A stretch of 64,000 nucleotides of DNA from Cherax quadricarinatus. Its lineage: Eukaryota; Arthropoda; Malacostraca; Decapoda; Parastacidae. The notes below the pieces were generated by a model. It worked only from the letters and a program-made list of their open reading frames with translations. It was not told where the DNA came from and ran no database searches. The DNA is taken from the NCBI RefSeq assembly GCF_038502225.1, contig NC_091301.1, forward strand, positions 18,837,378 through 18,901,377. The letters run 5' to 3'. A program made the translations under genes and the position numbers. Shown in pieces: positions 22,111 to 33,709 of the stretch (positions within the stretch are counted from its first letter, which is position 1; every line of letters starts with the position of its first letter).

Positions 22111-22440
22111 CTATGTGTAGGGGGTTGGGTTAACTGACGTTTTTGTTTCCTGTGTTTTTTTTTTCAGTGGGTGACTATATAGTTTCGAGTCATATGTTGT
22201 GGTATGGGCATTCTGCATATTTTGGTTCACTACTCCTATTTTTTCCTCCCATGTTTTATATATCTTTGGTAGACTGTCCAAGAGTTCATTTTTATTTTCT
22301 TGCTTATTCTTATTATTTATTAGCCTGCTTAGTACCTTTCTGATACTTGCCCAATGTTCTATACCTTTATTGCACAACCAGAAGCACCTTGCTAGCTCGA
22401 GGTCATTTTTTGAAGCCGTGTTTATTCTTGCATAAGAGAT
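22111..22440 (-). pseudogene. LINE C ORF1, upstream zinc-binding-like segment
   Basis: Minus-strand frame including LARCFWLCNKGIEHWASIRK, a C-X2-C...H-W pattern reminiscent of a PHD or treble-clef finger, then a Lys/Asn-rich, coiled-coil-like stretch to about 22111. It lies upstream of the CCCH-like segment and is probably the N-terminal part of the same ORF1. Confidence 0.45.
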
Positions 22441-22984
22441 ATGATGCTTGGAAAAACACAGGTTGCACGTGATCCTGGATTTCCTTCCAAGGATTTTTTT
22501 TTACATTTCCCAGAGGTATGTTATACTGACATCCTGCTCGTATCCTACTTCACTTTGTATGCCATGGAAAAAATTATTTCCACTTTACCTTTCTGTGCAC
22601 TGGTGACAGTGATATGTGAGATGTATTTATAGAAACCGAGGCTTGTGGCATGTGGGTAGTGGGTGAATTTTTTTTTTTGGGGGGTAGGGGGTGACTATAT
22701 TATGGCTATTGTATGGCATTTAATTTATTGTTCACTGTATAACACTTCCCAGATTCATTCCTCACTGATCACTCATATATATTTTAATTTACTGATCTTA
22801 CTGAATTCCTCACACTGATCTTGACTGGGTTATTGTGGTATGGGGTATATGCCGTGTATATGGTTGTATTTGGTAGGCCTGTGTAGTTGTCCGGTAGCAC
22901 TGCCAGACGTATGGCTGTAACACACCACCCCAGGGTACATGGCACTTCTCGCATGCGATGCCACATTTTAGTTTAAAACACCTC

Positions 22985-23390
22985 CATTGTGTCTAATCAC
23001 TATCGTTCCACTGACAATTTAGGTTCATTAGGTCTTTCCATTATGTACCGGTATCCTAGTCAGTTCATTATATGTAGTAACTCAAACCTTTGTGTGTACG
23101 CTGAAACACATGTCAACACCAGGACGAGTACATTGTCCCACACTGCCACACTTCACTATTTTTGGTTTCTTTTTATTTGATCATTGGTGTTTTATCACTG
23201 CTGCACATTGGTTATCACAAGGGCGTACACTATATTAAAGATACTTTTCTTTTCACAGCACTATATCGTTGTTTTACCACTCACTGCTAGGCCTACAGTA
23301 ATTTTCCCCTAACACTTCCATTTAAATTTATTTCATGCTGATTTCCGTGGTGGTAGTTTTGTGATATTTTTTTTTTTCTAGCTAGACTAA
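22985..23390. other. unassigned sequence
   Basis: No frame or repeat recognised; possibly 5' leader of LINE C. Confidence 0.4.
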
Positions 23391-23885
23391 CTCCCTGAGC
23401 AAAGTACGCATCACTCTCTCCACTGGACCACCATGACTTACGAAATCCTAATGACGCGATTGCAAACAAACCATACCACGGGCGGGTTCTATCCCCGCCC
23501 GTGGTATGGTTTGGACCACCATCCTTAAACACCAGGCGCTCAACAGTAATGAGATTGTTATCCTGGTGGTCGCGGAGCCTCAGAGACTAATTTCAACCTC
23601 ATCCTGTTTGGTGTACCAGCCTTCACGAGCAGTCTGTATATCAATGAAGCTGAAGTTCTGTTAATGATTTAAAATCACTTGTTTCGTAATTTTGTTGATA
23701 TATAGACTGCTCATAAAGGCTGGTACACCAAACAGGATGAGGATGAAATTTAGTTTCTGAGGCTCCGCGACCACGAATGTCCTTCCACCAGACTCACGCT
23801 CAGTACTGCTGAGCGTTTGGTGTTTAAGAATGGTGGTCCAGTGAAGAGAGTAATGCGTACTTTGTTCAGTTCACACAGGACTGGG
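23391..23885. repeat. foldback element, arms about 190 bp
   Basis: The left arm (from CAAAGTACGCATCACTCTCT, through CACTGGACCACCAT, to AGCAGTCTGTATATCA near 23640) is matched in inverse by the right arm (23695-23880). Arms differ by point changes and a short indel, and the left arm has a 78-bp insertion. The central 50 bp resembles the SINE body at 18582. Two tail-to-tail copies of one non-autonomous element would give this structure. Confidence 0.75.
23435..23512. mobile_element. 78-bp insertion with a 10-bp target duplication
   Basis: Direct repeats GGACCACCAT at 23425-23434 and 23513-23522 bracket the insert; the right foldback arm has one GGACCACCAT and no insert. The insert ends in a palindrome, CCATACCACGGGCGGG mirrored across TTCTAT, and matches part of the SINE at 58525 (GGTTTGTTTGCAATCG). 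Confidence 0.8.
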
Positions 23886-23924
23886 CATGAGAACGCAGGA
23901 TAGTCCTGGCCAAAAATTTCTTTT

Positions 23925-24180
23925 GTACGTTTAAAGCTATATTTTTTTCATTTATGTTGATGTAATGTAAAAATTAATAATTTTATATAAAAAGAACTTG
24001 AGAAAACTTACCAAACCTTATAACAAGTGCAATTTAATTTAACCTAATCCAACTAAATATATTTTAGAAAAGTTTAATTTAATAACAAACACAATGAAAT
24101 ATTTTTTCATTAGGTTCAGAAAGACTTGCGAAATTTTTGCATAAACAAATTTTCGCTTGCCTTATTCAACAAAACATTAA
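23925..24180 (+). mobile_element. MITE copy B, ends missing
   Basis: Interior of the TTCGGCA MITE from TACGTTTAAAG to the GCTTGCCTTATTCAAC segment, considerably diverged and lacking both terminal inverted repeats. Confidence 0.75.
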
Positions 24181-24219
24181 CAGGAAGGTATATAAGGGCA
24201 AGACTGCACCTCAGTCACG

Positions 24220-24612
24220 TCACAACACCTAACTCTGTGAAACACAACTGATACTCTACCCAAGCATTAAGATTTTTTACCTGTCTAATGTATCAATAAA
24301 TTCTTCCCAAATTTTATTAATTATAAATGAATCAAATTTATATAAACAAAAATAAATATCCATATTATTTTCAAAACTGCTTTTTATGAACATGATTCTA
24401 TTATATTCCTGTCGACCATGAACTTGCTTAATACAACTTTCTTAGCCTTTTGAAAATCAACTGGATGGATAAAATCTCTCGTATGAATAAACAGAGCATT
24501 AGAATCTTGTCTAGTTCTAGTGCTATATATGTATTTTGTTTAAATTTTAGTTCAAGACTTTTACCAGTTTGACCGTAATAAACTTTATCGTATATTTTAC
24601 AAGGAATCTTTT
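24220..24612 (-). pseudogene. Penelope-like element C-terminal relic with GIY-YIG endonuclease
   Basis: On the minus strand, 24612-24430 encodes IYDKVYYGQTGKSL, the core of a GIY-YIG nuclease as found in Penelope-like elements, followed after a frameshift by ALFIHTRDFIHPVDFQKAKK. The frame then runs into a degraded C-terminus (24420-24300). A GGTATATAAGGG TATA-like box lies at 24188. The reverse transcriptase portion is lost where a CR1 fragment begins at 24612. Confidence 0.75.
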
Positions 24613-25335
24613 AGAGTTCTGGTTAGCAGTTATCTAAAACCAAGACAACAGTGTGTAAGTGTTGGCAAAAGCGAACAGAATCCTTGGCTTCATATCAAGA
24701 AGCATAAATAATAGGAGTCCTCAGGAAGTTCAACTCTATATAACCTTGATTAAGCCTCATTAAGATTATGCTGCACAGTTCTGGTCACCGTATTACAGAA
24801 TGGATAACAACGCTCTGGAAAACGTACAAATGAGGATGACAAAGTTGATCCTATGTACCAGAAATCTTCCCTATGAGGATAGACTGAGGGCCCTGAATCT
24901 GCACTCTCTAGATTTAGAGGGAAGATGATTGAGGTGTATAAATGGAAAACAGTAATAAATAAGGGGGATGTAAATAGCGTGCTAAAAATATCTACCCAAG
25001 ACAGGACTCGCAGCATTGGTTTTAAGTTGGAAAAATCAGATTCGAGAAGGATATAGGAAATCACTGGTTTAGTAAAAGTTGTGGATGAGTGGAACAAACT
25101 CCCGAGTACCGTCATAGAAGCTAAAACATTGTGTAGTTTTGAAAATAGGTTAGATAAATACATGAGTGGGTGTGAGTTGGACCCGACTAGCTTGTGCTAC
25201 TAGGTCTGAGGCAGTGTTCCTTCCTTAAGTGAATGTGACCTGACCGGCTTAAGCCGGTAAGAGATTTGGGCCCGCCTGGCATGGGCCAGTAGGCCTGCTG
25301 CAGTGTTTCTTCTTTCTTATGTTCTTATGTTCCTA
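24612..25335 (+). mobile_element. CR1 LINE 3' fragment (same family as 213-4458)
   Basis: It encodes the end of ORF2 (LDYAAQFWSPYYRMD-type text, NLPYEDRLRALNLHS, VVDEWNKLP) in several frames and ends with TTCTTATGTTCTTATG. It is 5'-truncated within the reverse transcriptase. Confidence 0.9.
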
Positions 25336-26820
25336 GTGAGGCTCTACCTGTCTACCCACAAGGCAAGTTTGCCCTAGATTTTAGTTTTCCTTAATTGTTA
25401 CGGGATTTTCCCAAAGCTGGTGCCAGACATAGCTTTATTTCTTAGTCCGACTGATCTTGATAATCAGTATTTTACCAATGTTAATTTTGCTAGTTAATCA
25501 CTAATTTACCTTGGATTATGGGCTGACTTTTCTGTTTCCTATAATACTTAATCACTTTCATTAGGTCTTTATTTTCTCTTTTATTTTATTTTATTTTCTC
25601 TTTTACTAGACCACTTAGAAAATTAATTTCCCACCATTCAGAAACGTTAATTTAGATAACTTTATATTTGGTCAACGTGTGGACATTTGATATTATGGTT
25701 GGTGGCAAAATTTGGGTTAACTGACGCAGGTTCTGAAGATGAGTGTTGGTAAGTCATACAGACATGATGGTAAGGAGACAAATGCTGGTGTGCGTAAACT
25801 TGATTGCTAGAGTACCTCACGTAACTTGTAAGGCCATTTACAAATGCAATATAGAATTTGGGTCAGATCTATCACAAAGAAGTATCAGCATAGAGCCTTT
25901 AAGTAAACATGTCCATTACTGCATTAGTATGGATGCAGTATTCTCGTACGGGTAGTTACACCTAAAGAATAGGTGTCAATCAAGTTTGATGTGAGGAAGG
26001 GGATCGAAACATTCCTCTAGAGGGGCCAGAAATTATAGATTATTCAGAGGTTTACTACAAAAGTAGCCCCGGTATCCGGAATGGACTACGAGGAAATTGT
26101 AGAGAAACTGAAAATTTATATTTCTGAAATAATGGAATTTTCGAAGACAAGAGGAAAATGATAAACTGAAATGCAACGTTGTCCTATTCATAAAAAAATG
26201 TGCAAAATATATTTCAGCCTTTTCCTTTTAAAATGTCTTAAATACTCTTGTCACTTCTTTTGTTGGAGGAATTTGTGGCGATGGCAATATTACCTATGTC
26301 GTCTTGGAGAGGAACGGGTGGCTGTTTTGGTGACAAGTTTTTAATTTAACCTTTTTAGTGCAAAAACATCTTCCTCCTCTACAGTATATTCTCCTTGGCA
26401 GCTACTTAAAGCTTTTGTGCTCTAAATCACCGCAAAAGTTCACCTACTTTATCCTTCACACTAACTTCAGATGATGTCCAGGCATCACAAGAAGGTCGGA
26501 TTTAACGTGGTCACGATGCACCACATTTGGCTCATGCGGCATCAGTGGGACGCCTTATCTTTACGTTCACTCTTAAGTTTTAAACCAAATTCTAGCATTT
26601 AGATTTTTGCCCAAATGAAATTTTGTGCACCAGAATCCCCCCAAAAAATTGGCTAGCAAGATAATATTTAATACACAAAAACAGCAAGTGGAATAAAATA
26701 ATTACACTCTATAACAAGAATAAAAAGGTTTTGATAAGGCAGTATTTACTGCGGGCCAGAGACTGGCTGGGTCTTAAAGGAGTGAGGCTGAAACACTCCT
26801 CACATTCCTGTCTTGCTTGC
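25336..26820. other. unassigned sequence
   Basis: AT-rich; no convincing coding frame, repeat or RNA gene. Confidence 0.5.
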
Positions 26821-26823
26821 CAG

Positions 26824-27290
26824 AGGCTCCTCCACTGCTTGCCTGGGGAGTCTCCACTGCTTCCCCGGGGAACCTCCACTACTGGCCTGGGGGACCTCCA
26901 CATCTGGCCTGGGGGTTCTATACTGATGGCCTGGGGGAAGTCTGCGGCTGACCTCGGGCCTTCCATTGCTTGCCTGCTTTCCTCCACTGTTGGCCTTGGA
27001 GCTTATACTGCTGGCTTGGGACGCCTCTACTTCCGGCCTGAGGGCGCCTCCACTGTTGCTTTGGCGGCCCTCAACTGCTCGATAAGGGGCCTTCGCTGCT
27101 GGATAGTGGACCTCCACTGCTGAATGGTGGGTCTTCACTGTTGGTCTGCTGGCCCTCTATAGCTGGACTGATGATTCTCCACAACTGGCCCAAGTGGCCC
27201 TTAATTGCTGTCCTGGGAGCTCTTAACTGCCCTACACTCTGGTTTGGCAGCCCTACACTGCCCTTCAACCGCCTGGTTTGATCGCTATGG
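26824..27290. repeat. degenerate minisatellite, about 22-bp unit
   Basis: Roughly 20 diverged copies of a unit like CTCCACTGCTGGCCTGGGGG. Unit length drifts between 20 and 24 bp, and divergence is far higher than in the 42-48 kb arrays, so this array is old. Open frames across it reflect low stop content only. Confidence 0.8.
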
Positions 27291-27990
27291 GTTGCTGGCT
27301 ATAAAATTGTAGTCGGATCGCAGTTGAGTCACTACAGATTCCATAGTGTGTGATTTTAACATTTGATACTTTCTACTCTTAGATTTTTTTAATCATATAA
27401 TACTTATGTGAAATGCTAGTTTCGTATGTTTCATCACCTGGAGCAGTGAAGGTTCGATTCTCCGTACGGATAAATGCAAGACACATGTAGGGCTATTCGT
27501 ACTTACCTAGCTTGAGAAGTTTGTATGTCAGTGCCATCAATGAATTAAATCTCTTACTCAATGGGATTATGCGAATGATTTGGAGGTTTTCCTTTCTTCT
27601 CTCTTAAATTTTATGTCATGTTTGGACATTGCGCTGGGTCAGTCCTCACTTCCTCATCTACTAAACTCTTGATAATATAAATAGCACTACCTTTAGGGGA
27701 TTATTTTATTTATTACTGTGCTGTTTTTATTATGACTGAACGAAATGAAAATTGGTAACCATTATTGATTTCGTTAGTTTTCTTTAACAAACTTATCTCT
27801 AATTTCTTTAAGGCGTTCAGTCCTTATTTCTACCTAAATACATTTTTGGGTAAACTATATATTATTAAAGCTATTTCTATGGAAATTCTTTTCAAATGAT
27901 TTGTAGTCAAATTTAAATTCTCAACTTGTTAAATTCTTGTAGGAATTTTTATCCTAAATCCTATTGAACCCTATAGAGTTCGCTAGAGAC
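27291..27990. other. unassigned sequence
   Basis: AT-rich, nothing recognised. Confidence 0.5.
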
Positions 27991-28020
27991 ACAGACAGAC
28001 AGGCAGACAGACAGACAGAC

Positions 28021-28051
<31 letters not shown>

Positions 28052-28063
28052 CAGACACAGACA
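27991..28063. repeat. (CAGA)n microsatellite
   Basis: CAGACAGA repeats with occasional CACAGA interruptions. Confidence 0.95.
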
Positions 28064-28554
28064 ATATGTGAGCTAACTAACGAGCCCAGGGGGACGAGCG
28101 AGCAGGAGAGAATGCAGTAGCGAGCTAGCTTGCCTTTGTCACCTTTAACTGGCCCACAAATTGGAACCCAGATTGCAGGCTCTAGGGATACCACTGACTA
28201 GTAGCGAAATTCCGCGAACCGTTCCTCACTGAGTGGTGACTGGACGGCGAGTGACCTCTGCAACGGTTCTCGCCGCTGCTGACCGCACCCCTATACAACC
28301 AGTCAGGAGGCTTGACAGTATTGGCTGGTCGTACACTCAGGTGATGAGGTTTACGCCTCGCTGCAGTGGTGTCCCGCCAGGCAGAAAACGGGTTACTTAT
28401 CCTCTTTACCAAAGGCAGGGCAAGTTACGGCATTTGTGGGAGAGATTTTGATAAACTGGTCGAGAGATTGTGTTTGTGTGAGAGATAAGCTAGATTTCTT
28501 GAGACATTGTTCCAGTGAATGAGGTATTGTTTGTGAGAGAAAGTGTGATTCTTA
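28064..28554. other. unassigned sequence, then GAGATTGTGTGAG-rich simple sequence
   Basis: 28080-28440 is GC-richer than its surroundings without a recognisable product. From 28440 a cryptic GAGA/TGTG-rich tract begins and resumes after the solo LTR at 29274. Confidence 0.5.
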
Positions 28555-28559
28555 GATAA

Positions 28560-29268
28560 TGTGGAAAATTACATTTACCTGGATGAATCTCATTAGTTAC
28601 ATACAAGTAAATGGTAACAAAGATAATTATTATTTATCAAAGTTACAGAGACAAGTAGGAATTTTTTGGAAACCTAGATCGCAAAAAATGTCCCCCTTCG
28701 ATACCTACCATCTCTCCAGAAGTTGCTCCAGTCCTATATTAATTGCAAATGAAATGTACATCAGGAATTCTGGTAAAATTTAATATAAATTTGTGGACTG
28801 TATATTAAAATTAATAAATGATTACATATACACATTTATATAACAGAAGGAGAATTTATAATCATAACACTCGCCAATTTGTCTGGAGATTACTGTGTAT
28901 CATGTACAGAACCCCCTCTAACTAAATTTATGATGATAATACTGGCCAGAATTACAAACATAATTTAAATAGCTTATCTGAGGTTCCTGGAGCTGTCCTG
29001 TACATCTGTTTAATGCTCAAATTATGCAGGACTGCACATCCAACAATTTCGGCTCCTATTTGAGAGGTTTTAAGCCCAATATAACCCCTAGAGCGACGAA
29101 AATTATACACCTTACATTAATGTGCTTGTAACACATTCAAAAAAACAAATGGTCTCTCTCTCTGCTCTTCAGCGCAGGCGCAGAGCCTCCTTGTCGGCTC
29201 CATTCTCTAAAATACACTTTTAATCAGGTTTATTTACACAGCGTAATTTTGGGAAATTATTTTCCACA
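28560..29268. mobile_element. solo LTR, copy 1, TSD GATAA
   Basis: It begins TGTGGAAAAT and ends ATTTTCCACA (TG...CA ends in a 10-bp inverted repeat). Direct repeats GATAA at 28555-28559 and 29269-29273 flank it. Length 709 bp, non-coding, and it matches the element at 38828-39531. A 5-bp duplication with TG...CA ends is what integrated LTR retrotransposons leave; no internal region is present. Confidence 0.82.
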
Positions 29269-29273
29269 GATAA

Positions 29274-29604
29274 TGTGGAATATTTTTTGACTGAGAAATT
29301 TAATATTATATGTGAGAATTTGTGATAGTGTGAAGGGTCGGAGAGCCTTAGATATTATTTGCCACTGTTAGAGACTGTTTTATAGATAATATGAGAGAAA
29401 CTGTGTGAGACTGTGTGGAATTGTTCGAGAGACTGGGCGAGTCAAAGATAAATAATGCTATTATGTGAGAGATTGCGTGAGATGTTGAGAGACTGTATGA
29501 GGCTGTTTGAATGATTGTAATTGGATTGCAGATTAAGTGGGAGATTATATGAGAGCTTAAGATTATGAGAGAGAGAGCGATCTTGAGTAATTCCTAACTA
29601 AACG
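29274..29604. repeat. cryptic GAGA/TGTG simple-sequence region
   Basis: Irregular repeats of GAGAGACTGTGTGAGA-like text continue the tract seen at 28440-28554, showing that the LTR inserted into it. Confidence 0.6.
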
Positions 29605-29642
29605 CATATATATATATATATATTATATATAGTGTTTTAACA

Positions 29643-29702
<60 letters not shown>
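29605..29702. repeat. (TA)n microsatellite, interrupted
   Basis: Alternating TA with a non-TA break at 29631-29645. Confidence 0.95.
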
Positions 29703-29706
<4 letters not shown>

Positions 29707-29766
29707 TGACAACCTTATATAATCGAACACCTCTTCTATACCAGCCTAATAACACTGAACGAATAC

Positions 29767-30106
29767 ATTTTTTTTTTTTTTTTTTTTTTTTAAGATTCGC
29801 CGGGACTCTCCCGGCCCGGGCCTTTTCCAAGTGGTGGCCCAGTCTTGGCTCCCTGTCTAGGGAGTATCTGAGACCTAAGTCTCCCTTGGGAGGAGGCACA
29901 AGTACCCCCTCATCTTTGGGACCAACTGTCCCCAGGCCTAGCCACATTCCCCGCCCTCACGGGGCTCGTAGAGAGAAGCTAGGCCTCTCTGGTCTGCCAT
30001 CCCCACCCCAAGGGGACTAATGGGAATGACAGTCTTGTGAGCTGCAAGCTCTGGCTCAGGCACCTACCCTACCCTAAAAGGGCTGGGTATGGTGTCGATG
30101 TTCTTC
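29767..30106 (-). mobile_element. poly-A retroelement (SINE or LINE 3' end), 9-bp TSD
   Basis: Direct repeats AACGAATAC (29758-29766 and 30107-30115) flank a 340-bp insert whose left end is a T run of over 20, the poly-A tail of a minus-strand element. The body is GC-rich with no tRNA-type B box and no clear protein domain. It may be a 7SL-independent SINE or a truncated LINE 3' untranslated region. Confidence 0.8.
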
Positions 30107-30115
30107 AACGAATAC

Positions 30116-30845
30116 TTCCTAACTTGACTACGACTCGTGTTGATGGGTGTCTTTGTCTTAGTTTTTGTCGTAAAGAATTTTATGCCTTCGTCATGTCTCC
30201 TCTTATTCTTTCCTATTCTATAACCAATTAATATAACAGCGAAAATCCATACTTTCTTTAATTTCATATCTTGTGTTATATGACAGCTATCCACAAGAGC
30301 TCCTTATTCAACGATTGCTCTTACATTTGCAGTGAATAATGAATTTAATTTTGTGTGTTTTAAGAAGAATTCCTACTTTATATAATAAACTACAGTCCTC
30401 TGCACTCTTCTATCTTTTCCTTGTGATGCTACTCTCTCGTCCCAGAGCTGCGCCTGCTAATCGTAAAGATTACAGTTCAAGACCTCATTCATTCTTCTGT
30501 TTACTCATTGACAGCCATTCATTGCGCCTTATCCTGAGGTTGCAGTGTAGATTATATAGCTTTCAGGGATACAAGAACTGAGGAAACTGTGGGGAGCTGC
30601 GGAATAAGACAGTAGAGCATCAGTTGGTGGCAGCTCAAGTTACAGAAGAGCTGGGTTTAAAAACATCTTATTAGAACCCATGTGGTTGAGTAGTTTAGTG
30701 TTTTAAGGGCATTCTTAAGCATATATTTTAAATTCTTAATATTATAAATTATAACTCATTTTGAAGTTCTTAATTGTCGAAGAAATATCAAAGTTTTCAT
30801 AATGTGGTAGAACCGACATGTTCTTGCTTAAATATGGCTCCTTGT
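30116..30845. other. unassigned sequence
   Basis: No coding frame or repeat recognised. Confidence 0.45.
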
Positions 30846-30846
30846 C

Positions 30847-30935
30847 GTTTATAAGAACATAAGAAAGAAGGAACACTGCAACAGGCCTACTGACCCATGC
30901 GAAGCAGGTCCATGTCCCCCCCCCCCCGGATCACA
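30847..30935 (-). mobile_element. CR1 LINE extreme 3' end
   Basis: Reverse of the CR1 3' terminus: TAAGAACATAAGAAAGAAGG, then GCAACAGGCCTACTG, ending in a C11 run that corresponds to the G run at 4355 and 4379 in the long copy. Confidence 0.88.
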
Positions 30936-31084
30936 AAATGCGTTTCAAACAAGTGACGTATTTTACCCGACATGTGACCTGATTAAAATTACAGAACAAA
31001 TTGACAAATGGATTCTGCTCTTGACTCTCGCCCAGGCAGGTCATAGCAGCTCTCTTTACTTACTCTGTCTCCCTACGATCCCCG

Positions 31085-32040
31085 TTGGGGAGGGGAACCT
31101 TTACCAGCGTTGTCATCGCCTTGACTTACACGATGATCTACGCAAATCGTGTAAAGATCAAACCAAGAAATGGTACCGTTGATGCTTCAATGAAGATTGC
31201 TCTTGCAACTGTTGTTCAGGGAGCACTGGAAGTAAAATTCAACACCATATTGTCACTGAAAGAAGCATTCATTGTTGTGTGTCACGATGATGCTGAAGCA
31301 GAGAAGCTACTCACTACAGAAGCCATCACTACTCTTACTACTCAAGGGTTTACTGTTACGTCATCTCCTGCCCTCAGGGCAAGGAAATCAGTATTCCTAA
31401 AAAAAACTGGACAAGATTCTGACGTCTCAAACACCTGCTGAACTCAAGTCATCCATCGAGACGCAAAATACTTGGGCTACTATTGACAGCATTACAAAAA
31501 TCCCAAATGCAACGTCCATGATCAAGGTCACCTTCACCGACGTGAACATGGCTGCCACTGCACTGAACGAAGGTCTTGCTGTCTACTACTACTACATCAG
31601 CCCTACCTACATTGAAGCAGAGAGATATCACTACATCCAACATTGCTGGAACTGTTATTCATACCATCACACCACCAAAGCATGTCCAGTAAAAGACAAG
31701 AAGTTCTGCACTACATGTGGTAGTGAGGGACACACCTTCAGTTCCTGCACCGCTGCTGCTCCAACACAACCAGCGTGCTTAAACTGCAAGAGTAAAGATC
31801 ACCATACACTGGCAGCAAAATGTCCTACAAGAAAGGATATTATGAAGAAAACACAAGATGCAGCAAAGAAAAAACCTACTAGCAACACTCCAACGTATGC
31901 AGCAATTGCAAAAATACAAGCAGACACTACAAAATTACTTCAAGCATCTACTCAGCCCGCCTCCACCACCATCACTCCTCCAACATATGACGTAACGAAT
32001 ATTCACTACTGTCTACTATACGCTCATATGCAAAACATGG

Positions 32041-32106
<66 letters not shown>

Positions 32107-32300
32107 CCAATCATATATATATATATATATATATATATTACCTGGAACACCATGGGTTAAACACAAAGGACTCATATTCTACCTACAACCAGATACTCCA
32201 CCAACTCCAAACCAACGAGTACTACTACAGCTCTCCCATAAGTGTGATACAACTCTCTCGAAAACAATTTACCGCACTGATGAACGGTTTAAGACCATAA
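31085..32300 (+). pseudogene. LINE F ORF1, gag-like with three CCHC zinc knuckles
   Basis: The N-terminal part (31085-31441) includes VVCHDDAEAEKLLTTEAI, an RRM-like or gag-type fold candidate. After a frameshift near 31430 the frame at 31518-32040 carries MIKVTFTDVNMAATALNEGL and then knuckles CWNC-x4-H-x4-C, CTTC-x4-H-x4-C and CLNC-x4-H-x6-C, followed by a Lys/Thr-rich tail. Three knuckles in this order are typical of ORF1 proteins of Jockey/I-group LINEs, which package element RNA. At 32042 the frame enters (TA)n, which adds Tyr-Ile repeats before unrelated residues and a stop. Confidence 0.78.
32042..32139. repeat. (TA)n microsatellite inside LINE F
   Basis: TA tract with a CCAATCA break at 32106-32112, expanded or inserted within the gag-like reading frame. 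Confidence 0.95.
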
Positions 32301-32600
32301 CCAACTCCTCCTGCTTGCTGCCTTCTGACACTCCCAGCTCCTGCCGCTGCCTTCGCCATCCTCTCCTAGTGAGCCAAGCAATGACATCAGTCAAGCCCCT
32401 CTATCTACGTCTCCAGTACTTTTGTACCACATGTCCCAAAGTGGTTGGGGCCACTTGCCTTGATTCCTCCTCTTCCCCTCCTCCCCATCCTTTTCCAGTT
32501 ATTTCCATCCTTCCTTATCCTTCTTCCTTCCCATCTTACGACAGCTCTCGTCGTCCTCGATCCGATCCGATCCGATTATATATATATTTCACGCTCGGTG

Positions 32601-32944
32601 AGTGAGGAAGATATACTATATGAGATCACATGTGAGGGCACATGTCTACTATATAAGACTTCTGTTGCTTTATTATTATTTCTTTTCCTTGATAATGTCA
32701 GAAATCACGAAAGCGCTTATTAATAGCTTTTTAATAATGTATTAACAAGCTTTTTCCTATACTCTGTCACTTTTGTGAACAATAAAATCTGGTTTGTCGT
32801 GTTTCTGTGGACGATATGTTGAGTATTTGTGGAAATAAAAGTAGTGAATTTAAATTTTTAGTTTAGCGTGAGTTAGTGTGCTTGTAAATGTGGATGTGTA
32901 TATGCATCCACGCAATTGCATGTACCTCTGCATGCAAACGTGCG
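32601..32944. other. unassigned sequence
   Basis: Nothing recognised; short TG-rich stretch at 32930-32950. Confidence 0.5.
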
Positions 32945-33653
32945 TGTGTGTACTCACCTAATTATGGTTGCATGGGTCGATCATAGCTCCTGGGTCCGCT
33001 TCTTCGCTGGTCGCTACTAGGTTCTCTCTATTCTCCGTGAGCTTAATTGTATCTCTTCTTAAAGCTATGTATGGATCCTGCCTCCAATACTCACTCTCCA
33101 GATTTTTCCACTTCCTGACAAATGTATGACTAAAGAAATACTTCCTAACATCCCTGTGACTCATCTGAGTCTTCAACTTCCAGTTGTGACCTCTTGTTGT
33201 GTCCCATGTCTGAAATATCCTGTCCTTATTCACCTTCACAATTCCTCTCAGTATTTTATATGTCGTTATCATGTCATCCTTATCCCTCTTGTCCTCCAGT
33301 GTTGTCAGGTCGATTTCCCTTAACCTTTCCTCATAAGACATAGTCTTGTCTTGTTGCAAACCTTTGTACTTTCTCTAATTACTTGATGTGCTTGACCAGG
33401 TGTTGGTTCCAAACGGGTGCTACAAACTCCAATATGGGCCTGACGTACACGGTGTACAAAGTCTTGAACGATTCCTTACTAAGGTGTCGAAACCTTATTC
33501 TTGTTTGCCAGGCGCCCATATGCTGCAGCAGTTATTTGGTTGATGTGCCTTTCCTGTTATACCTGCCTGCTCCTCTAGCTTGTGCACTAATCTGTGTGGA
33601 ACTTTGTCGAAAGCCTTTTTACAGACAGTCCAATAAAATGCAATCTACCCCCT

Positions 33654-33709
<56 letters not shown>

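Larger units (their letters stand above)
18670..22980 (-). mobile_element. LINE family C, long, inactivated
   Basis: Minus-strand order: Cys/His-rich ORF1 region (about 22970-21420), endonuclease (21300-20550), reverse transcriptase (20500-18970), C-terminal tail and a 3' end at 18670-18780 with GGGGGCGTTGATCCCCGG. The same 3' end occurs alone at 45972-46085 and as the tail of the SINE at 62485. ORFs are broken by many stops and frameshifts. The 5' boundary is uncertain. Confidence 0.82.
30980..32600 (+). mobile_element. LINE family F fragment (gag-like ORF1 region)
   Basis: Contains the broken ORF1 described next and a short downstream low-complexity tail. No endonuclease or reverse transcriptase follows. 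A (TA)n tract splits the ORF1 region. Confidence 0.7.

Noticed and set aside
26709..27268. Pro/Gly/Ser-rich frames on the minus strand
   Set aside because: They come from the degenerate 22-bp minisatellite; no conserved domain.
28560..29268. DNA transposon because of the 10-bp terminal inverted repeat
   Set aside because: TG...CA ends, 5-bp duplications and about 700-bp non-coding length fit a solo LTR better, though a TIR element is not fully excluded.
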